Positions 44,522 through 61,300 of a stretch of 64,000 nucleotides of DNA are shown piece by piece; the stretch's first letter is position 1; every line of letters starts with the position of its first letter. A program made the position numbers and the translations under genes. The stretch comes from Urechis unicinctus (lineage: Eukaryota > Annelida > Polychaeta > Xenopneusta > Urechidae), in NCBI GenBank assembly GCA_034190875.2, contig CM067350.1:25894029-25958028 (forward strand), written 5' to 3'. The notes under the pieces are model-generated. The model was not told the origin of the DNA. It searched no databases and saw nothing but the letters and a program-made list of their open reading frames with translations.

Positions 44522-47500
44522 TTATCACAGCCCCACGTAATCGCAAGTATACCAACTTATTCATAATCTCACCTACATATTCTAGTTAATCTCACATACA
44601 ACCAATTTGTCGAACGCTTCCGGAATAACACGCACGCATACACACATATACGCATATATACAAAATCGCACATATGCGCACATATAAGTAGGTTTTTGGC
44701 ATGCATACGGGAAAACACGCACGCATACGCACGTATACGCATAGATACATAATCCACGTATACGCACAAATATGCACATAATAGCAAGTTTTCGTCGGCA
44801 TGCGGAAACAACACACGTTAACGAACGTATACGCACTTATACATAATCTCACTTACATATTCGCACCTTAACTCACATACAACCAATTTGTCGCACGCTT
44901 CCGGAAAAACACGCACGCATACACACATATACGCATATATACAAAATCGCACATATAAGTAGGTTTTTGGCATACATACGGAAAAACGCGCACGCATACG
45001 CACGTTTACTAATAGATACATAATCCCACGTATGCGCACAAATATGCACATGATAGCAAGTTTTCGCTGGCATGCGGAAACAACCACAGGTTAACGAACG
45101 TATACGCACTTATAAATATCTCACATATTTGCACCTACACTCACATACAACCAATTCGTCGCACGCATCCGGAAAAACACACACGCATACACACATATAC
45201 GTATATATACAAAATCTCACGTATATGCCCTTACATTCACATATACGAACATATAAGCAAGTTTTCGCATGCATTTGGAAAAACACGCACGCATACGCAC
45301 GTATACACGCATAGATACATAATCCCATGTATACGTACAAATATGCACATGATAGCACGTTTTCACCGGCATGCGGAAACAACCACACGTTAACGAACGT
45401 ATGCGCACTTATACGTAATCTCACTTACATATTCGCATTTAAACTCACATACAACCACTTTGTCGCACGCATCCGGAAAAACACGCCCACATACATACAT
45501 ATACGCATATATACAAATTCGCACATATACGCATATGTTTATCACAGCCCCACGTAATCGCAAGTATCCCAACTTATTCATAATCTCACCTACATATTCG
45601 TAGTTAATCTCACATACAACCAATTTGTCGAACGCTTCCGGAATAACACGCACGCATACACACATATACGCATATATACAAAATCGCACATATGCGCACA
45701 TATAAGTAGGTTTTTGGCATGCATACGGGAAAACACGCACGCATACGCACGTATACGCATAGATACATAATCCCACGTATACGCACAAATATGCACATAA
45801 TAGCAAGTTTTCGTCGGCATGCGGAAACAACCACACGTTAACGAACGTATACGCACTTATACATAATCTCACTTACATATTCGCACCTTAACTCACATAC
45901 AACCAATTTGTCGCACGCTTCCGGAAAAACACGCACGCATACACACATATACGCATATATACAAAATCGCACATATAAGTAGGTTTTTGGCATACATACG
46001 GAAAAACGCGCACGCATACGCACGTTTACTAATAGATACATAATCCCACGTATGCGCACAAATATGCACATGATAGCAAGTTTTCGCTGGCATGCGGAAA
46101 CAACCACAGGTTAACGAACGTATACGCACTTATAAATATCTCACATATTTGCACCTACACTCACATACAACCAATTCGTCGCACGCATCCGGAAAAACAC
46201 ACACGCATACACACATATACGTATATATACAAAATCTCACGTATATGCCCTTACATTCACATATACGAACATATAAGCAAGTTTTCGCATGCATTTGGAA
46301 AAAACACGCACACGCATACGCACGTATACACGCATAGATACATAATCCCATGTATACGTACAAATATGCACATGATAGCACGTTTTCACCGGCATGCGGA
46401 AACAACCACACGTTAACGAACGTATGCGCACTTATACGTAATCTCACTTACATATTCGCATTTAAACTCACATACAACCACTTTGTCGCACGCATCCGGA
46501 AAAACACGCCCACATACATACATATACGCATATATACAAATTCGCACATATACGCATATGTTTATCACAGCCCCACGTAATCGCAAGTATCCCAACTTAT
46601 TCATAATCTCACCTACATATTCGTAGTTAACCTCACATACTACCAATTTGTCGAAAGCTTCCTGATTAACACGCACGCGTACAAACATATACGCATATAT
46701 ACAAAATCGCACATGTTAGTAGGTTTTTGGCATGCATACGGAAAAACACGCACGTATACGCACGTATACGCATAGATACATAATCCCATGTATACGCACA
46801 AATATGCACATGATAGCACGTTTTGCGCCGGCATGCGGAAACAACCAAACGTTAACGAACATATACGCACTTATACATAATCTCACCTACATATTCGCAT
46901 TTAAACTCAAAGGTTTTTGGCATGCATACGGAAAAACACGCACGCATACGTACGTATACGCATAGAAACATAATCCCATGTATACGCACAAATATGCACA
47001 TGATAGCACGGTTTCGTCGGCATGTGGAAACAACCACACGTTAACGAACGTATACGCACTTATGCATATCTCACATATTCGCACCTACACTCACATACAA
47101 CCAATTCGTCGCACGCATCCGGAAAAACACGCACGCATACACACTATACGTATATATACAAAATCTCACGTATATGCCCTTACATTCACATATACGAACA
47201 TATAAGCAAGTTTTCGCATGCATTTGGAAAAACACACACACATACACACATATACGCATATATACAAAATCGCTCATATGCGCACATATAAGTAGGTTTT
47301 TGGCATGCATACGGGAAAACACGCAAGCATACGCATACGCACGTATACGCATAGATACATAATCCCACGTATGCGCACAAATATGCACACATGATAGCAA
47401 GTTTTCGCTGGCATGCGAAACAACCACAGTTTAACGAACGTATACGCGCTTATACATAATCTCACCTACATATTCGCACCTACACTCACATACAACCAAT

Positions 47501-50500
47501 TCGTCGCACGCATACACACTATACGTATATATACAAAATCTCACGTATATGCCCTACGCATTCACATATACGAACATATAAGCAAGTTTTTCGCATGCAT
47601 CTGGAAAAACACACACGCATACGCACGTATACGCATATATACATAATCCCACATATATATATGCACAATTTTCGCACATAAAACAACGCACACATACGCA
47701 ACATATACGCACTTATACATAATCTCACCTACATATTCGCAAGTATACATACAACCAACTTATTCATATATCAAATTCGCACATACACGCACATTTTATC
47801 AGTTAATCTCACATACAATCCACCTACATATCTTAGTTAATCTCACATACAACCATTTGTCGAACGCTTCCGGAATAACACGCACGCATACACACATATA
47901 CGCATATATACAAAATCGCACATATGCGCACATATAAGTAGGTTTTTGGCATGCATACGGGAAAACACGCACGCATACGCACGTATACGCATAGATACAT
48001 AATCCCACGTATACGCACAAATATGCACATAATAGCAAGTTTTCGTCGGCATGCGGAAACAACCACACGTTAACGAACGTATACGCACTTATACATAATC
48101 TCACTTACATATTCGCACCTTAACTCACATACAACCAATTTGTCGCACGCTTCCGGAAAAACACGCACGCATACACACATATACGCATATATACAAAATC
48201 GCACATATAAGTAGGTTTTTGGCATACATACGGAAAAACGCGCACGCATACGCACGTTTACTAATAGATACATAATCCCACGTATGCGCACAAATATGCA
48301 CATGATAGCAAGTTTTCGCTGGCATGCGGAAACAACACACAGTTAACGAACGTATACGCACTTATAATATCTCACATATTTAGCACCTACACTCACATAC
48401 AACCAATTCGTCGCACGCATCCGGAAAAACACACACGCATACACACATATACGTATATATACAAAATCTCACGTATATGCCCTTACATTCACATATACGA
48501 ACATATAAGCAAGTTTTCGCATGCATTTGGAAAAACACGCACGCATACGCACGTATACGCATAGATACATAATCCCATGTATACGTACAAATATGCACAT
48601 GATAGCACGTTTTCACCGGCATGCGGAAACAACCACACGTTAACGAACGTATACGCACTTATACATAATCTCACTTACATATTCGCATTTAAACTCACAT
48701 ACAACCACCACTTGTCGCACGCATCCGGAAAAAACTCGCCCACATACATACATATACGCATATATACAAATTCGCACATATACGCATATGTTTATCACAG
48801 CCCCACGTAATCGCAAGTATCCCAACTTATTCATAATCTCACCTACATATTCGTAGTTAATCTCACATACAACCAATTTGTCGAACGCTTCCGGAATAAC
48901 ACGCACGCATACACACATATACGCATATATACAAAATCGCACATATGCGCACATATAAGTAGGTTTTTGGCATGCATACGGGAAAACACGCACGCATACG
49001 CACGTATACGCATAGATACATAATCCCACGTATACGCACAAATATGCACATAATAGCAAGTTTTCGTCGGCATGCGGAAACAACCACACGTTAAACGAAC
49101 GTATACGCACTTATACATAATCTCACTTACATATTCGCACCTTAACTCACATACAACCAATTTGTCGCACGCTTCCGGAAAAACACGCACGCATACACAC
49201 ATATACGCATATATACAAAATCGCACATATAAGTAGGTTTTTGGCATACATACGGAAAAACGCGCACGCATACGCACGTTTACTAATAGATACATAATCC
49301 CACGTATGCGCACAAATATGCACATGATAGCAAGTTTTCGCTGGCATGCGGAAACAACCACAGGTTAACGAACGTATACGCACTTATAAATATCTCACAT
49401 ATTTGCACCTACACTCACATACAACCAATTCGTCGCACGCATCCGGAAAAACACACACGCATACACACATATACGTATATATACAAAATCTCACGTATAT
49501 GCCCTTACATTCACATATACGAACATATAAGCAAGTTTTCGCATGCATTTGGAAAAACACGCACGCATACGCACGTATACACGCATAGATACATAATCCC
49601 ATGTATACGTACAAATATGCACATGATAGCACGTTTTCACCGGCATGCGGAAACAACCACACGTTAACGAACGTATGCGCACTTATACGTAATCTCACTT
49701 ACATATTCGCATTTAAACTCACATACAACCACTTTGTCGCACGCATCCGGAAAAACACGCCCACATACATACATATACGCATATATACAAATTCGCACAT
49801 ATACGCATATGTTTATCACAGCCCCACGTAATCGCAAGTATCCCAACTTATTCATAATCTCACCTACATATTCGTAGTTAACCTCACATACTACCAATTT
49901 GTCGAAAGCTTCCTGATTAACACACGCACGCGTACAAACATATACGCATATATACAAAATCGCACATGTTAGTAGGTTTTTGGCATGCATACGGAAAAAC
50001 ACGCACGTATACGCACGTATACGCATAGATACATAATCCCATGTATACGCACAAATATGCACATGATAGCACGTTTTGCGCCGGCATGCGGAAACAACCA
50101 AACGTTAACGAACATATACGCACTTATACATAATCTCACCTACATATTCGCATTTAAACTCAAAGGTTTTTGGCATGCATACGGAAAAACACGCACGCAT
50201 ACGTACGTATACGCATAGAAACATAATCCCATGTATACGCACAAATATGCACATGATAGCACGGTTTCGTCGGCATGTGGAAACAACCACACGTTAACGA
50301 ACGTATACGCACTTATGCATATCTCACATATTCGCACCTACACTCACATACAACCAATTCGTCGCACGCATCCGGAAAAACACGCACGCATACACACTAT
50401 ACGTATATATACAAAATCTCACGTATATGCCCTTACATTCACATATACGAACATATAAGCAAGTTTTCGCATGCATTTGGAAAAACACACACGCATACAC

Positions 50501-52310
50501 ACATATACGCATATATACAAAATCGCTCATATGCGCACATATAAGTAGGTTTTTGGCATGCATACGGGAAAAACACGCACGCATACGCACGTATACGCAT
50601 AGATACATAATCCCACGTATGCGCACAAATATGCACATGATAGCAAGTTTTCGCTGGCATGCGAAACCACAGTTTAACGAACGTATACCACAGTTTAACG
50701 AACGTATACGCGCACGCTACACACTATACATAATCTCTCACGTATATTCGCACCTACACTCACATACAACCAATTCGTCATCGCACGCATACACACTATA
50801 CGTATATATACAAAATCTCACGTATATGCCCTTACATTCACATATACGAACATATAAGCAAGTTTTAATCGCATGCATCTGGAAAAACACACACGCATAC
50901 ACACATATACGCATATATACAAAATCGCACATATGCGCACATATAAGTAGGTTTTTGGCATGCATACGGGAAAACATGCACGCATACGCACGTATACGCA
51001 TAGATACATAATCCCACGTATACGAACAAATATGCACAAGATAGCAAGTTTTCGTCGGCATGCGGAAACAACCACACGTTAACGAACGTATACGCACTTA
51101 TACATAATCTCACTTACATATTCGCACCTTAACTCACATACAACCAATTCGTCGCACGCTTCCGGAAAAACACGCACGCATACACACATATACGCATATA
51201 TACAAAATCGCACATATAAGTAGGTTTTTGGCATACATACGGAAAAACGCGCACGCATACGCACGTATACTAATAGATACATAATCCCACGTATGCGCAC
51301 AAATATGCACATGATAGCAAGTTTTCGCTGGCATGCGGAAACAACCACAGTTTAACGAACGTATACGCACTTATACATAATCTCACCTACATATTCGCAC
51401 CTACACTCACATACAACCAATTCGTCGCACGCATACACACATATACGTATATATACAAAATCTCACGTATATATGCCCTTACATTCACATATACGAACAT
51501 ATATGCAAGTTTTCGCATGCATTTGGAAAAAACACACACGCATACACACATATACGCATATATACAAAATCGCACATATGCGCACATATAAGTAGGTTTT
51601 TGGCATGCATTTGGAAAAACACGCACGTATACGCACGTATACGCATAGAAACATAATCCCATGTATACGCACAAATATGCACATGATAGCACGTTTTGCG
51701 CCGGCATGCGGAAACAACCACACGTTAACGAACATATACGCACTTATACATAATCTCACCTACATATTCGCATTTAAACTCACATACAACCAATTTGTCG
51801 CACGCATCCGGAAAAACTCGCCCACATACATACATATACGCATATATACAAATTCGCACATATACGCACATGTTTATCACAGCCCCACGTAATCGCAAGT
51901 ATACCAACTTATTCATAATCTCACCTACTTATTCGTAGTTAACCTCACATACTACCAATTTGTCGAAAGCTTCCTGATTAACACGCACGCGTACAAACAT
52001 ATACGCATATATACAAAATCGCACATGTTAGTAGGTTTTTGGCATGCATACGGGAAAACACGCACGTATACGCACGTATACGCATAGATACATAATCCCA
52101 TGTATACGCACAAATATGCACATGATAGCACGTTTTGCGCCGGCATGCGGAAACAACCACACGTTAACGAACATATACGCACTTATACATAATCTCACCT
52201 ACATATTCGCATTTAAACTCAAAGGTTTTTGGCATGCATACGGAAAAACACGCACGCATACGTACGTATACGCATAGAAACATAATCCCATGTATACGTA
52301 CATAATAGCA
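44522..52310. repeat. Satellite family A, higher-order repeat of 3,250 bp
   Basis: Built from diverged modules of about 180-450 bp, each with phrases such as catgcggaaacaaccacacg, cacatacaaccaatttgtcg and acgcacgtatacgcatagat. The landmark tttatcacagcccc starts units at 44521, 45539, 46561, 48789, 49811 and about 51876 (intervals 1018, 1022, 2228, 1022, 2065). The pair 1022+2228 repeats exactly, so 45539-48788 and 48789 onward are two copies of a 3,250-bp higher-order unit, nearly identical until about 50.6 kb. All open frames here (up to 172 codons) are compositional. Confidence 0.95.
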
Positions 52311-55300
52311 CATGTATACATAATAGCACGTAACAGCATATATACGTATATATACGCACTCGTTCGCACATATGAACACATTTTCGCCAGCATGCGGAAA
52401 AAACCCCACGCATATGCACGGTTTTGCTCGTAAAACGTATATAAGCATGTATACACGTGGGAACGCATGTAAACGCAAGTACACCCCCTGTGCCCATGTA
52501 GTCGCTTGCATACTAACCTAAACGCACGCATACGCACTTATACGCATGCACACGCATGTATGTGCACACAGACGCATTTACACGGATATATAAGCACGTC
52601 TGCGCACGCGTGCAGAAAAACATGCTCATATATTCACGCATACGTACGTGTACGCATATACACATAATCGCAAATATACCCTTATATATGCTTACAAACG
52701 AGAAAACACGCGCGCATAGGAACTTTTTTGTTCGTAAAAACGTATATAAGGTGTAAACAAGTGTTAACGCATGTCTATGCAAGTGCCACAACGTGTACAA
52801 ATGAACTTGCCTGAATACCCACGTAAATGCACGTATACGCACGTATACATAATTACTCCTGCATATTTTGCACTTAAACTCACATAAAACCAATTTGTCG
52901 CACGCATCCGGAAAAACACGCATACATACATATACGCATTTATACAAATTCGCACTTAACTCACATACAACCAATTTGTCGCACGCATCCGGAAAAACAC
53001 GCACGCATACACATGAACGCATGTATACAAAATCGCACGTATACGCACTAACATTCACATATACGCACATTTAAGCAGGTTTTTGCATGCATATAAAAAC
53101 AACCCCACGTAAACGCAAGTATACCCACTTATTTATAATCTCACCAACATATTCGCACTTAATCTCATATACAACCAATTTGTCGCACGCATCCCGAAAT
53201 AAACGCATGCATACACACATATACGCATATATATTCATCTATACGCGCATATAAGCAGATTTCTGCATGCATATGGAAAAACACGCACGCAATACGCACG
53301 TATACGTATGGATACATAAATTCACGTATACGCACAAATATGCACATAATAGCAGGTTTTCGCTCGCATGCGGAAACAACCCAACGTAAACGCACGTATA
53401 CGCACTTATACATAATCTCGCCTACACATTCCCACTTAAACTCACATACAACAAATTTGTCGCACGCATCTGGGAAAACACGCACGCATACATACATACA
53501 TATACGCATATATACAAAAACGCACGTATACGCACTTATATTCAGATATACGCACATATTAGCAGGTTTTTGCATGCATACAGAAAAACACGCAGGCATA
53601 CGCACGTATACGTATAGATACATACACTCACGTATACGTACATAATAGCACATGTAAACAAAATAGCACGTAACAGCATATATACGTATATATACGCACT
53701 CGTTCGCACATATGAACACATTTTCGCCAGCATGCGGAAAAAACCCCACGCATATGCACGGTTTTTTGCTCGTAAAACGTATATAAGCATGTATACACGT
53801 GGGAACGCATGTAAACGCAAGTACACCCACGTGTGCCCATGTAGTCGCTTGCATACTAACCTAAACGCACGCATACGCACTTATACGCATGCACACGCAT
53901 GTATGTGCACACAGACGCATTTACACGGATATATAAGCACGTCTGCGCACGCGTGCAGAAAAACATGCTCATATATTCACGCATACGTACGTGTACGCAT
54001 ATACACATAATCGCAAATATACCCTTATATATGCTTACAAACGAGAAAACACGCGCGCATAGGAACTTTTTTGTTCGTAAAAACGTATATAAGGTGTAAA
54101 CAAGTGTTAACGCATGTCTATGCAAGTGCCACAACGTGTACAAATGAACTTGCCTGAATACCCACGTAAATGCACGTATACGCACGTATACATAATTACT
54201 CCTGCATATTTGCACTTAAACTCACATAAAACCAATTTGTCGCACGCATCCGGAAAAAAACACGCATACATACATATACGCATTTATACAAATTCGCACT
54301 TAACTCACATACAACCAATTTGTCGCACGCATCCGGAAAAACACGCACGCATACACACATGAACGCATGTATACAAAATCGCACGTATACGCACTAACAT
54401 TCACATATACGCACATTTAAGCAGGTTTTTGCATGCATATGTAAACAACCCCACGTAAACGCAAGTATACCCACTTATTTATAATCTCACCAACATATTC
54501 GCACTTAATCTCATATACAACCAATTTGTCGCACGCATCCCGAAATAAACGCATGCATACACACATATACGCATATATATTCATCTATACGCGCATATAA
54601 GCAGATTTCTGCATGCATATGGAAAAACACTCACGCAATACGCACGTATACGTATGGATACATAAATTCACGTATACGCACAAATATGCACATAATAGCA
54701 GGTTTTCGCTCGCATGCGGAAACACCCAACGTAAACGCACGTATACGCACTTATACATAATCTCGCCTACACATTCCCACTTAAACTCACATACAACAAA
54801 TTTGTCGCACGCATCTGGGAAAACACGCACGCATACATACATATACGCATATATACAAAAACGCACGTATACGCACTTATATTCAGATATACGCACATAT
54901 TAGCAGGTTTTTGCATGCATACAGAAAAACACGCAGGCATACGCACGTATACGTATAGATACATACACTCACGTATACGTACATAATAGCACATGTAAAC
55001 AAAATAGCACGTAACAGCATATATACGTATATATACGCACTCGTTCGCACATATGAACACATTTTTCGCCAGCATGCGGAAAAAAAACCCACGCATATGC
55101 ACGGTTTTGCTCGCTCGTAAAACGTATATAAGCATGTATACACGTGGGAACGCATGTAAACGCAAGTACACCCACGTGTGCCCATGTAGTCGCTTGCATA
55201 CTAACCTAAACGCACGCATACGCACTTATACGCATGCACACGCATGTATGTGCACACAGACGCATTTACACGGATATATAAGCACGTCTGCGCACGCGTG

Positions 55301-58300
55301 CAGAAAAACATGCTCATATATTCACGCATACGTACGTGTACGCATATACACATAATCGCAAATATACCCTTATATATGCTTACAAACGAGAAAACACGCG
55401 CGCATAGGAACTTTTTTGTTCGTAAAAACGTATATAAGGTGTAAACAAGTGTTAACGCATGTCTATGCAAGTGCCACAACGTGTACAAATGAACTTGCCT
55501 GAATACCCACGTAAATGCACGTATACGCACGTATACATAATTACTCCTGCATATTTGCACTTAAACTCACATAAAACCAATTTGTCGCACGCATCCGGAA
55601 AAACACGCATACATACATATACGCATTTATACAAATTCGCACTTAACTCACATACAACCAATTTGTCGCACGCATCCGGAAAAACACGCACGCACGCATA
55701 CACACATGAACGCATGTATACAAAATCGCACGTATACGCACTAACATTCACATATACGCACATTTAAGCAGGTTTTTGCATGCATATGTAAACAACCCCA
55801 CGTAAACGCAAGTATACCCACTTATTTATAATCTCACCAACATATTCGCACTTAATCTCATATACAACCAATTTGTCGCACGCATCCCGAAATAAACGCA
55901 TGCATACACACATATACGCATATATATTCATCTATACGCGCATATAAGCAGATTTCTGCATGCATATGGAAAAACACGCACGCAATACGCACGTATACGT
56001 ATGGATACATAAATTCACGTATACGCACAAATATGCACATAATAGCAGGTTTTCGCTCGCATGCGGTAAACAACCCAACGTAAACGCACGTATACGCACT
56101 TATACATAATCTCGCCTACACATTCCCACTTAAACTCACATACAACAAATTTGTCGCACGCATCTGGGAAAACACGCACGCATACATACATATACGCATA
56201 TATACAAAAACGCACGTATACGCACTTATATTCAGATATACGCACATATTAGCAGGTTTTTGCATGCATACAGAAAAACACGCAGGCATACGCACGTATA
56301 CGTATAGATACATACACTCACGTATACGTACATAATAGCACATGTAAACAAATAGCACGTAACAGCATATATACGTATATATACGCACACTCGTTCGCAC
56401 ATATGAACACATTTTCGCCAGCATGCGGAAAAAAAAACCCCACGCATATGCACGGTTTTGCTCGTAAAACGTATATAAGCATGTATACACGTGGGAACGC
56501 ATGTAAACGCAAGTACACCCACGTGTGTGCCCATGTAGTCGCTTGCATACTAACCTAAACGCACGCATACGCACTTATACGCATGCACACGCATGTATGT
56601 GCACACAGACGCATTTACACGGATATATAAGCACGTCTGCGCACGCGTGCAGAAAAACATGCTCATATATTCACGCATACGTACGTGTACGCATATACAC
56701 ATAATCGCAAATATACCCTTATATATGCTTACAAACGAGAAAAACACGCGCGCATACGAACTTTTTTGTTCGTAAAAACGTATATAAGGTGTAAACAAGT
56801 GTTAACGCATGTCTATGCAAGTGCCACAACGTGTACAAATGAACTTGCCTGAATACCCACGTAAATGCACGTATACGCACGTATACATAATTGCTCCTGC
56901 ATATTCGCACTTAAACTCACATAAAACCAATTTGTCGCACGCATCCGGAAAAACACGCATACATACATATACGCATTTATACAAATTCGCACTTAACTCA
57001 CATACAACCAATTTGTCGCACGCATCCGGAAAAACACGCACGCATACACACATGAACGCATGTATACAAAATCGCACGTATACGCACTAACATTCACATA
57101 TACGCACATTTAAGCAGGTTTTTGCATGCATATGTAAACAACCCCACGTAAACGCAAGTATACCCACTTATTTATAATCTCACCAACATATTCGCACTTA
57201 ATCTCATATACAACCAATTTGTCGCACGCATCCCGAAATAAACGCATGCATACACACATATACGCATATATATTCATCTATACGCGCATATAAGCAGATT
57301 TCTGCATGCATATGGAAAAACACTCACGCAATACGCACGTATACGTATGGATACATAAATTCACGTATACGCACAAATATGCACATAATAGCAGGTTTTC
57401 GCTCGCATGCGGAAACAACCCAACGTAAACGCACGTATACGCACTTATACATAATCTCGCCTACACATTCCCACTTAAACTCACATACAACAAATTTGTC
57501 GCACGCATCTGGGAAAACACGCACGCATACATACATATACGCATATATACAAAAACGCACGTATACGCACTTATATTCAGATATACGCACATATTAGCAG
57601 GTTTTTGCATGCATACAGAAAAACACGCAGGCATACGCACGTATACGTATAGATACATACACTCACGTATACGTACATAATAGCACATGTAAACAAAATA
57701 GCACGTAACAGCATATATACGTATATATACGCACTCGTTCGCACATATGAACACATTTTCGCCAGCATGCGGCCAAAAAAAAAACCCACGCATATGCACG
57801 GTTTTGCTCGTAAAACGTATATAAGCATGTATACACGTGGGAACGCATGTAAACGCAAGTACACCCACGTGTGCCCATGTAGTCGCTTGCATACTAACCT
57901 AAACGCACGCATACGCACTTATACGCATGCACACGCATGTATGTGCACACAGACGCATTACACGGATATATAAGCACGTCTGCGCACGCGTGCAGAAAAA
58001 CATGCTCATATATTCACGCATACGTACGTGTACGCATATACACATAATCGCAAATATACCCTTATATATGCTTACAAACGAGAAAACACGCGCGCATAGA
58101 ACTTTTTTGTTCGTAAAAACGTATATAAGGTGTAAACAAGTGTTAACGCATGTCTATGCAAGTGCCACAACGTGTACAAATGAACTTGCCTGAATACCCA
58201 CGTAAATGCACGTATACGCACGTATACATAATTGCTCCTGCATATTCGCACTTAAACTCACATAAAACCAATTTGTCGCACGCATCCGGAAAAACACGCA

Positions 58301-61300
58301 TACATACATATACGCATTTATACAAATTCGCACTTAACTCACATACAACCAATTTGTCGCACGCATCCGGAAAAACACGCACGCATACACACATGAACGC
58401 ATGTATACAAAATCGCACGTATACGCACTAACATTCACATATACGCACATTTAAGCAGGTTTTTGCATGCATATGTAAACAACCCCACGTAAACGCAAGT
58501 ATACCCCACTTATTTATAATCTCACCAACATATTCGCACTTAATCTCATATACAACCAATTTGTCGCACGCATCCCGAAATAAACGCATGCATACACACA
58601 TATACGCATATATATTCATCTATACGCGCATATAAGCAGATTTCTGCATGCATATGGAAAAACACTCACGCAATACGCACGTATACGTATGGATACATAA
58701 ATTCACGTATACGCACAAATATGCACATAATAGCAGGTTTTCGCTCGCATGCGGAAACAACCCAACGTAAACGCACGTATACGCACTTATACATAATCTC
58801 GCCTACACATTCCCACTTAAACTCACATACAACAAATTTGTCGCACGCATCTGGGAAAACACGCACGCATACATACATATACGCATATATACAAAAACGC
58901 ACGTATACGCACTTATATTCAGATATACGCACATATTAGCAGGTTTTTGCATGCATACAGAAAAACACGCAGGCATACGCACGTATACGTATAGATACAT
59001 ACACTCACGTATACGTACATAATAGCACATGTAAACAAAATAGCACGTAACAGCATATATACGTATATATACGCACTCGTTCGCACATATGAACACATTT
59101 TCGCCAGCATGCGGAAAAAACCCCACGCATATGCACGGTTTTGCTCGTAAAACGTATATAAGCATGTATACACGTGGGAACGCATGTAAACGCAAGTACA
59201 CCCACGTGTGCCCATGTAGTCGCTTGCATACTAACCTAAACGCACGCATACGCACTTATACGCATGCACACGCATGTATGTGCACACAGACGCATTTACA
59301 CGGATATATAAGCACGTCTGCGCACGCGTGCAGAAAAACATGCTCATATATTCACGCATACGTACGTGTACGCATATACACATAATCGCAAATATACCCT
59401 TATATATGCTTACAAACGAGAAAACACGCGCGCATAGGAACTTTTTTGTTCGTAAAAACGTATATAAGGTGTAAACAAGTGTTAACGCATGTCTATGCAA
59501 GTGCCACAACGTGTACAAATGAACTTGCCTGAATACCCACGTAAATGCACGTATACGCACGTATACATAATTACTCCTGCATATTTGCACTTAAACTCAC
59601 ATAAAACCAATTTGTCGCACGCATCCGGAAAAACACGCATACATACATATACGCATTTATACAAATTCGCACTTAACTCACATACAACCAATTTGTCGCA
59701 CGCATCCGGAAAAACACGCACGCACGCACACACACACATGAACGCATGTATACAAAATCGCACGTATACGCACTAACATTCACATATACGCACATTTAAG
59801 CAGGTTTTTGCATGCATATGTAAACAACCCCACGTAAACGCAAGTATACCCACTTATTTATAATCTCACCAACATATTCGCACTTAATCTCATATACAAC
59901 CAATTTGTCGCACGCATCCCGAAATAAACGCATGCATACACACATATACGCATATATATTCATCTATACGCGCATATAAGCAGATTTCTGCATGCATATG
60001 GAAAAACACGCACGCAATACGCACGTATACGTATGGATACATAAATTCACGTATACGCACAAATATGCACATAATAGCAGGTTTTCGCTCGCATGCGGTA
60101 ACAACCCAACGTAAACGCACGTATACGCACTTATACATAATCTCGCCTACACATTCCCACTTAAACTCACATACAACAAATTTGTCGCACGCATCTGGGA
60201 AAACACGCACGCATACATACATATACGCATATATACAAAAACGCACGTATACGCACTTATATTCAGATATACGCACATATTAGCAGGTTTTTGCATGCAT
60301 ACAGAAAAACACGCAGGCATACGCACGTATACGTATAGATACATACACTCACGTATACGTACATAATAGCACATGTAAACAAAATAGCACGTAACAGCAT
60401 ATATACGTATATATACGCACTCGTTCGCACATATGAACACATTTTCGCCAGCATGCGGAAAAAACCCCACGCATATGCACGGTTTTGCTCGTAAAACGTA
60501 TATAAGCATGTATACACGTGGGAACGCATGTAAACGCAAGTACACCCACGTGTGCCCATGTAGTCGCTTGCATACTAACCTAAACGCACGCATACGCACT
60601 TATACGCATGCACACGCATGTATGTGCACACAGACGCATTTACACGGATATATAAGCACGTCTGCGCACGCGTGCAGAAAAACATGCTCATATATTCACG
60701 CATACGTACGTGTACGCATATACACATAATCGCAAATATACCCTTATATATGCTTACAAACGAGAAAACACGCGCGCATACGAACTTTTTTGTTCGTAAA
60801 AACGTATATAAGGTGTAAACAAGTGTTAACGCATGTCTATGCAAGTGCCACAACGTGTACAAATGAACTTGCCAGAATACCCACGTAAATGCACGTATAC
60901 GCACGTATACATAATTGCTCGTGCATATTCGCACTTAAACTCACATAAAACCAATTTGTCGCACGAATCCGGAAAAACACGCATACATACATATACGCAT
61001 TTATACAAATTCGCACTTAACTCACATACAACCAATTTGTGGCACGCGCACGCATCCGGAAAAACACGCACGCATGAACTCATGTATACAAAATCGCACG
61101 TATACGCACTAACATTCACATATACGCACATTTAAGCAGGTTTTTGCATGCATTTGTAAACAACCCCACGTAAACGCAAGTATACCCACTTATTTATAAT
61201 CTCACCAACATATTCGCACTTAATATCATATACAACCAATTTGTCGCACGCATCCCGAAATAAACGCATGCATACACACATATACGCATATATATTCATC

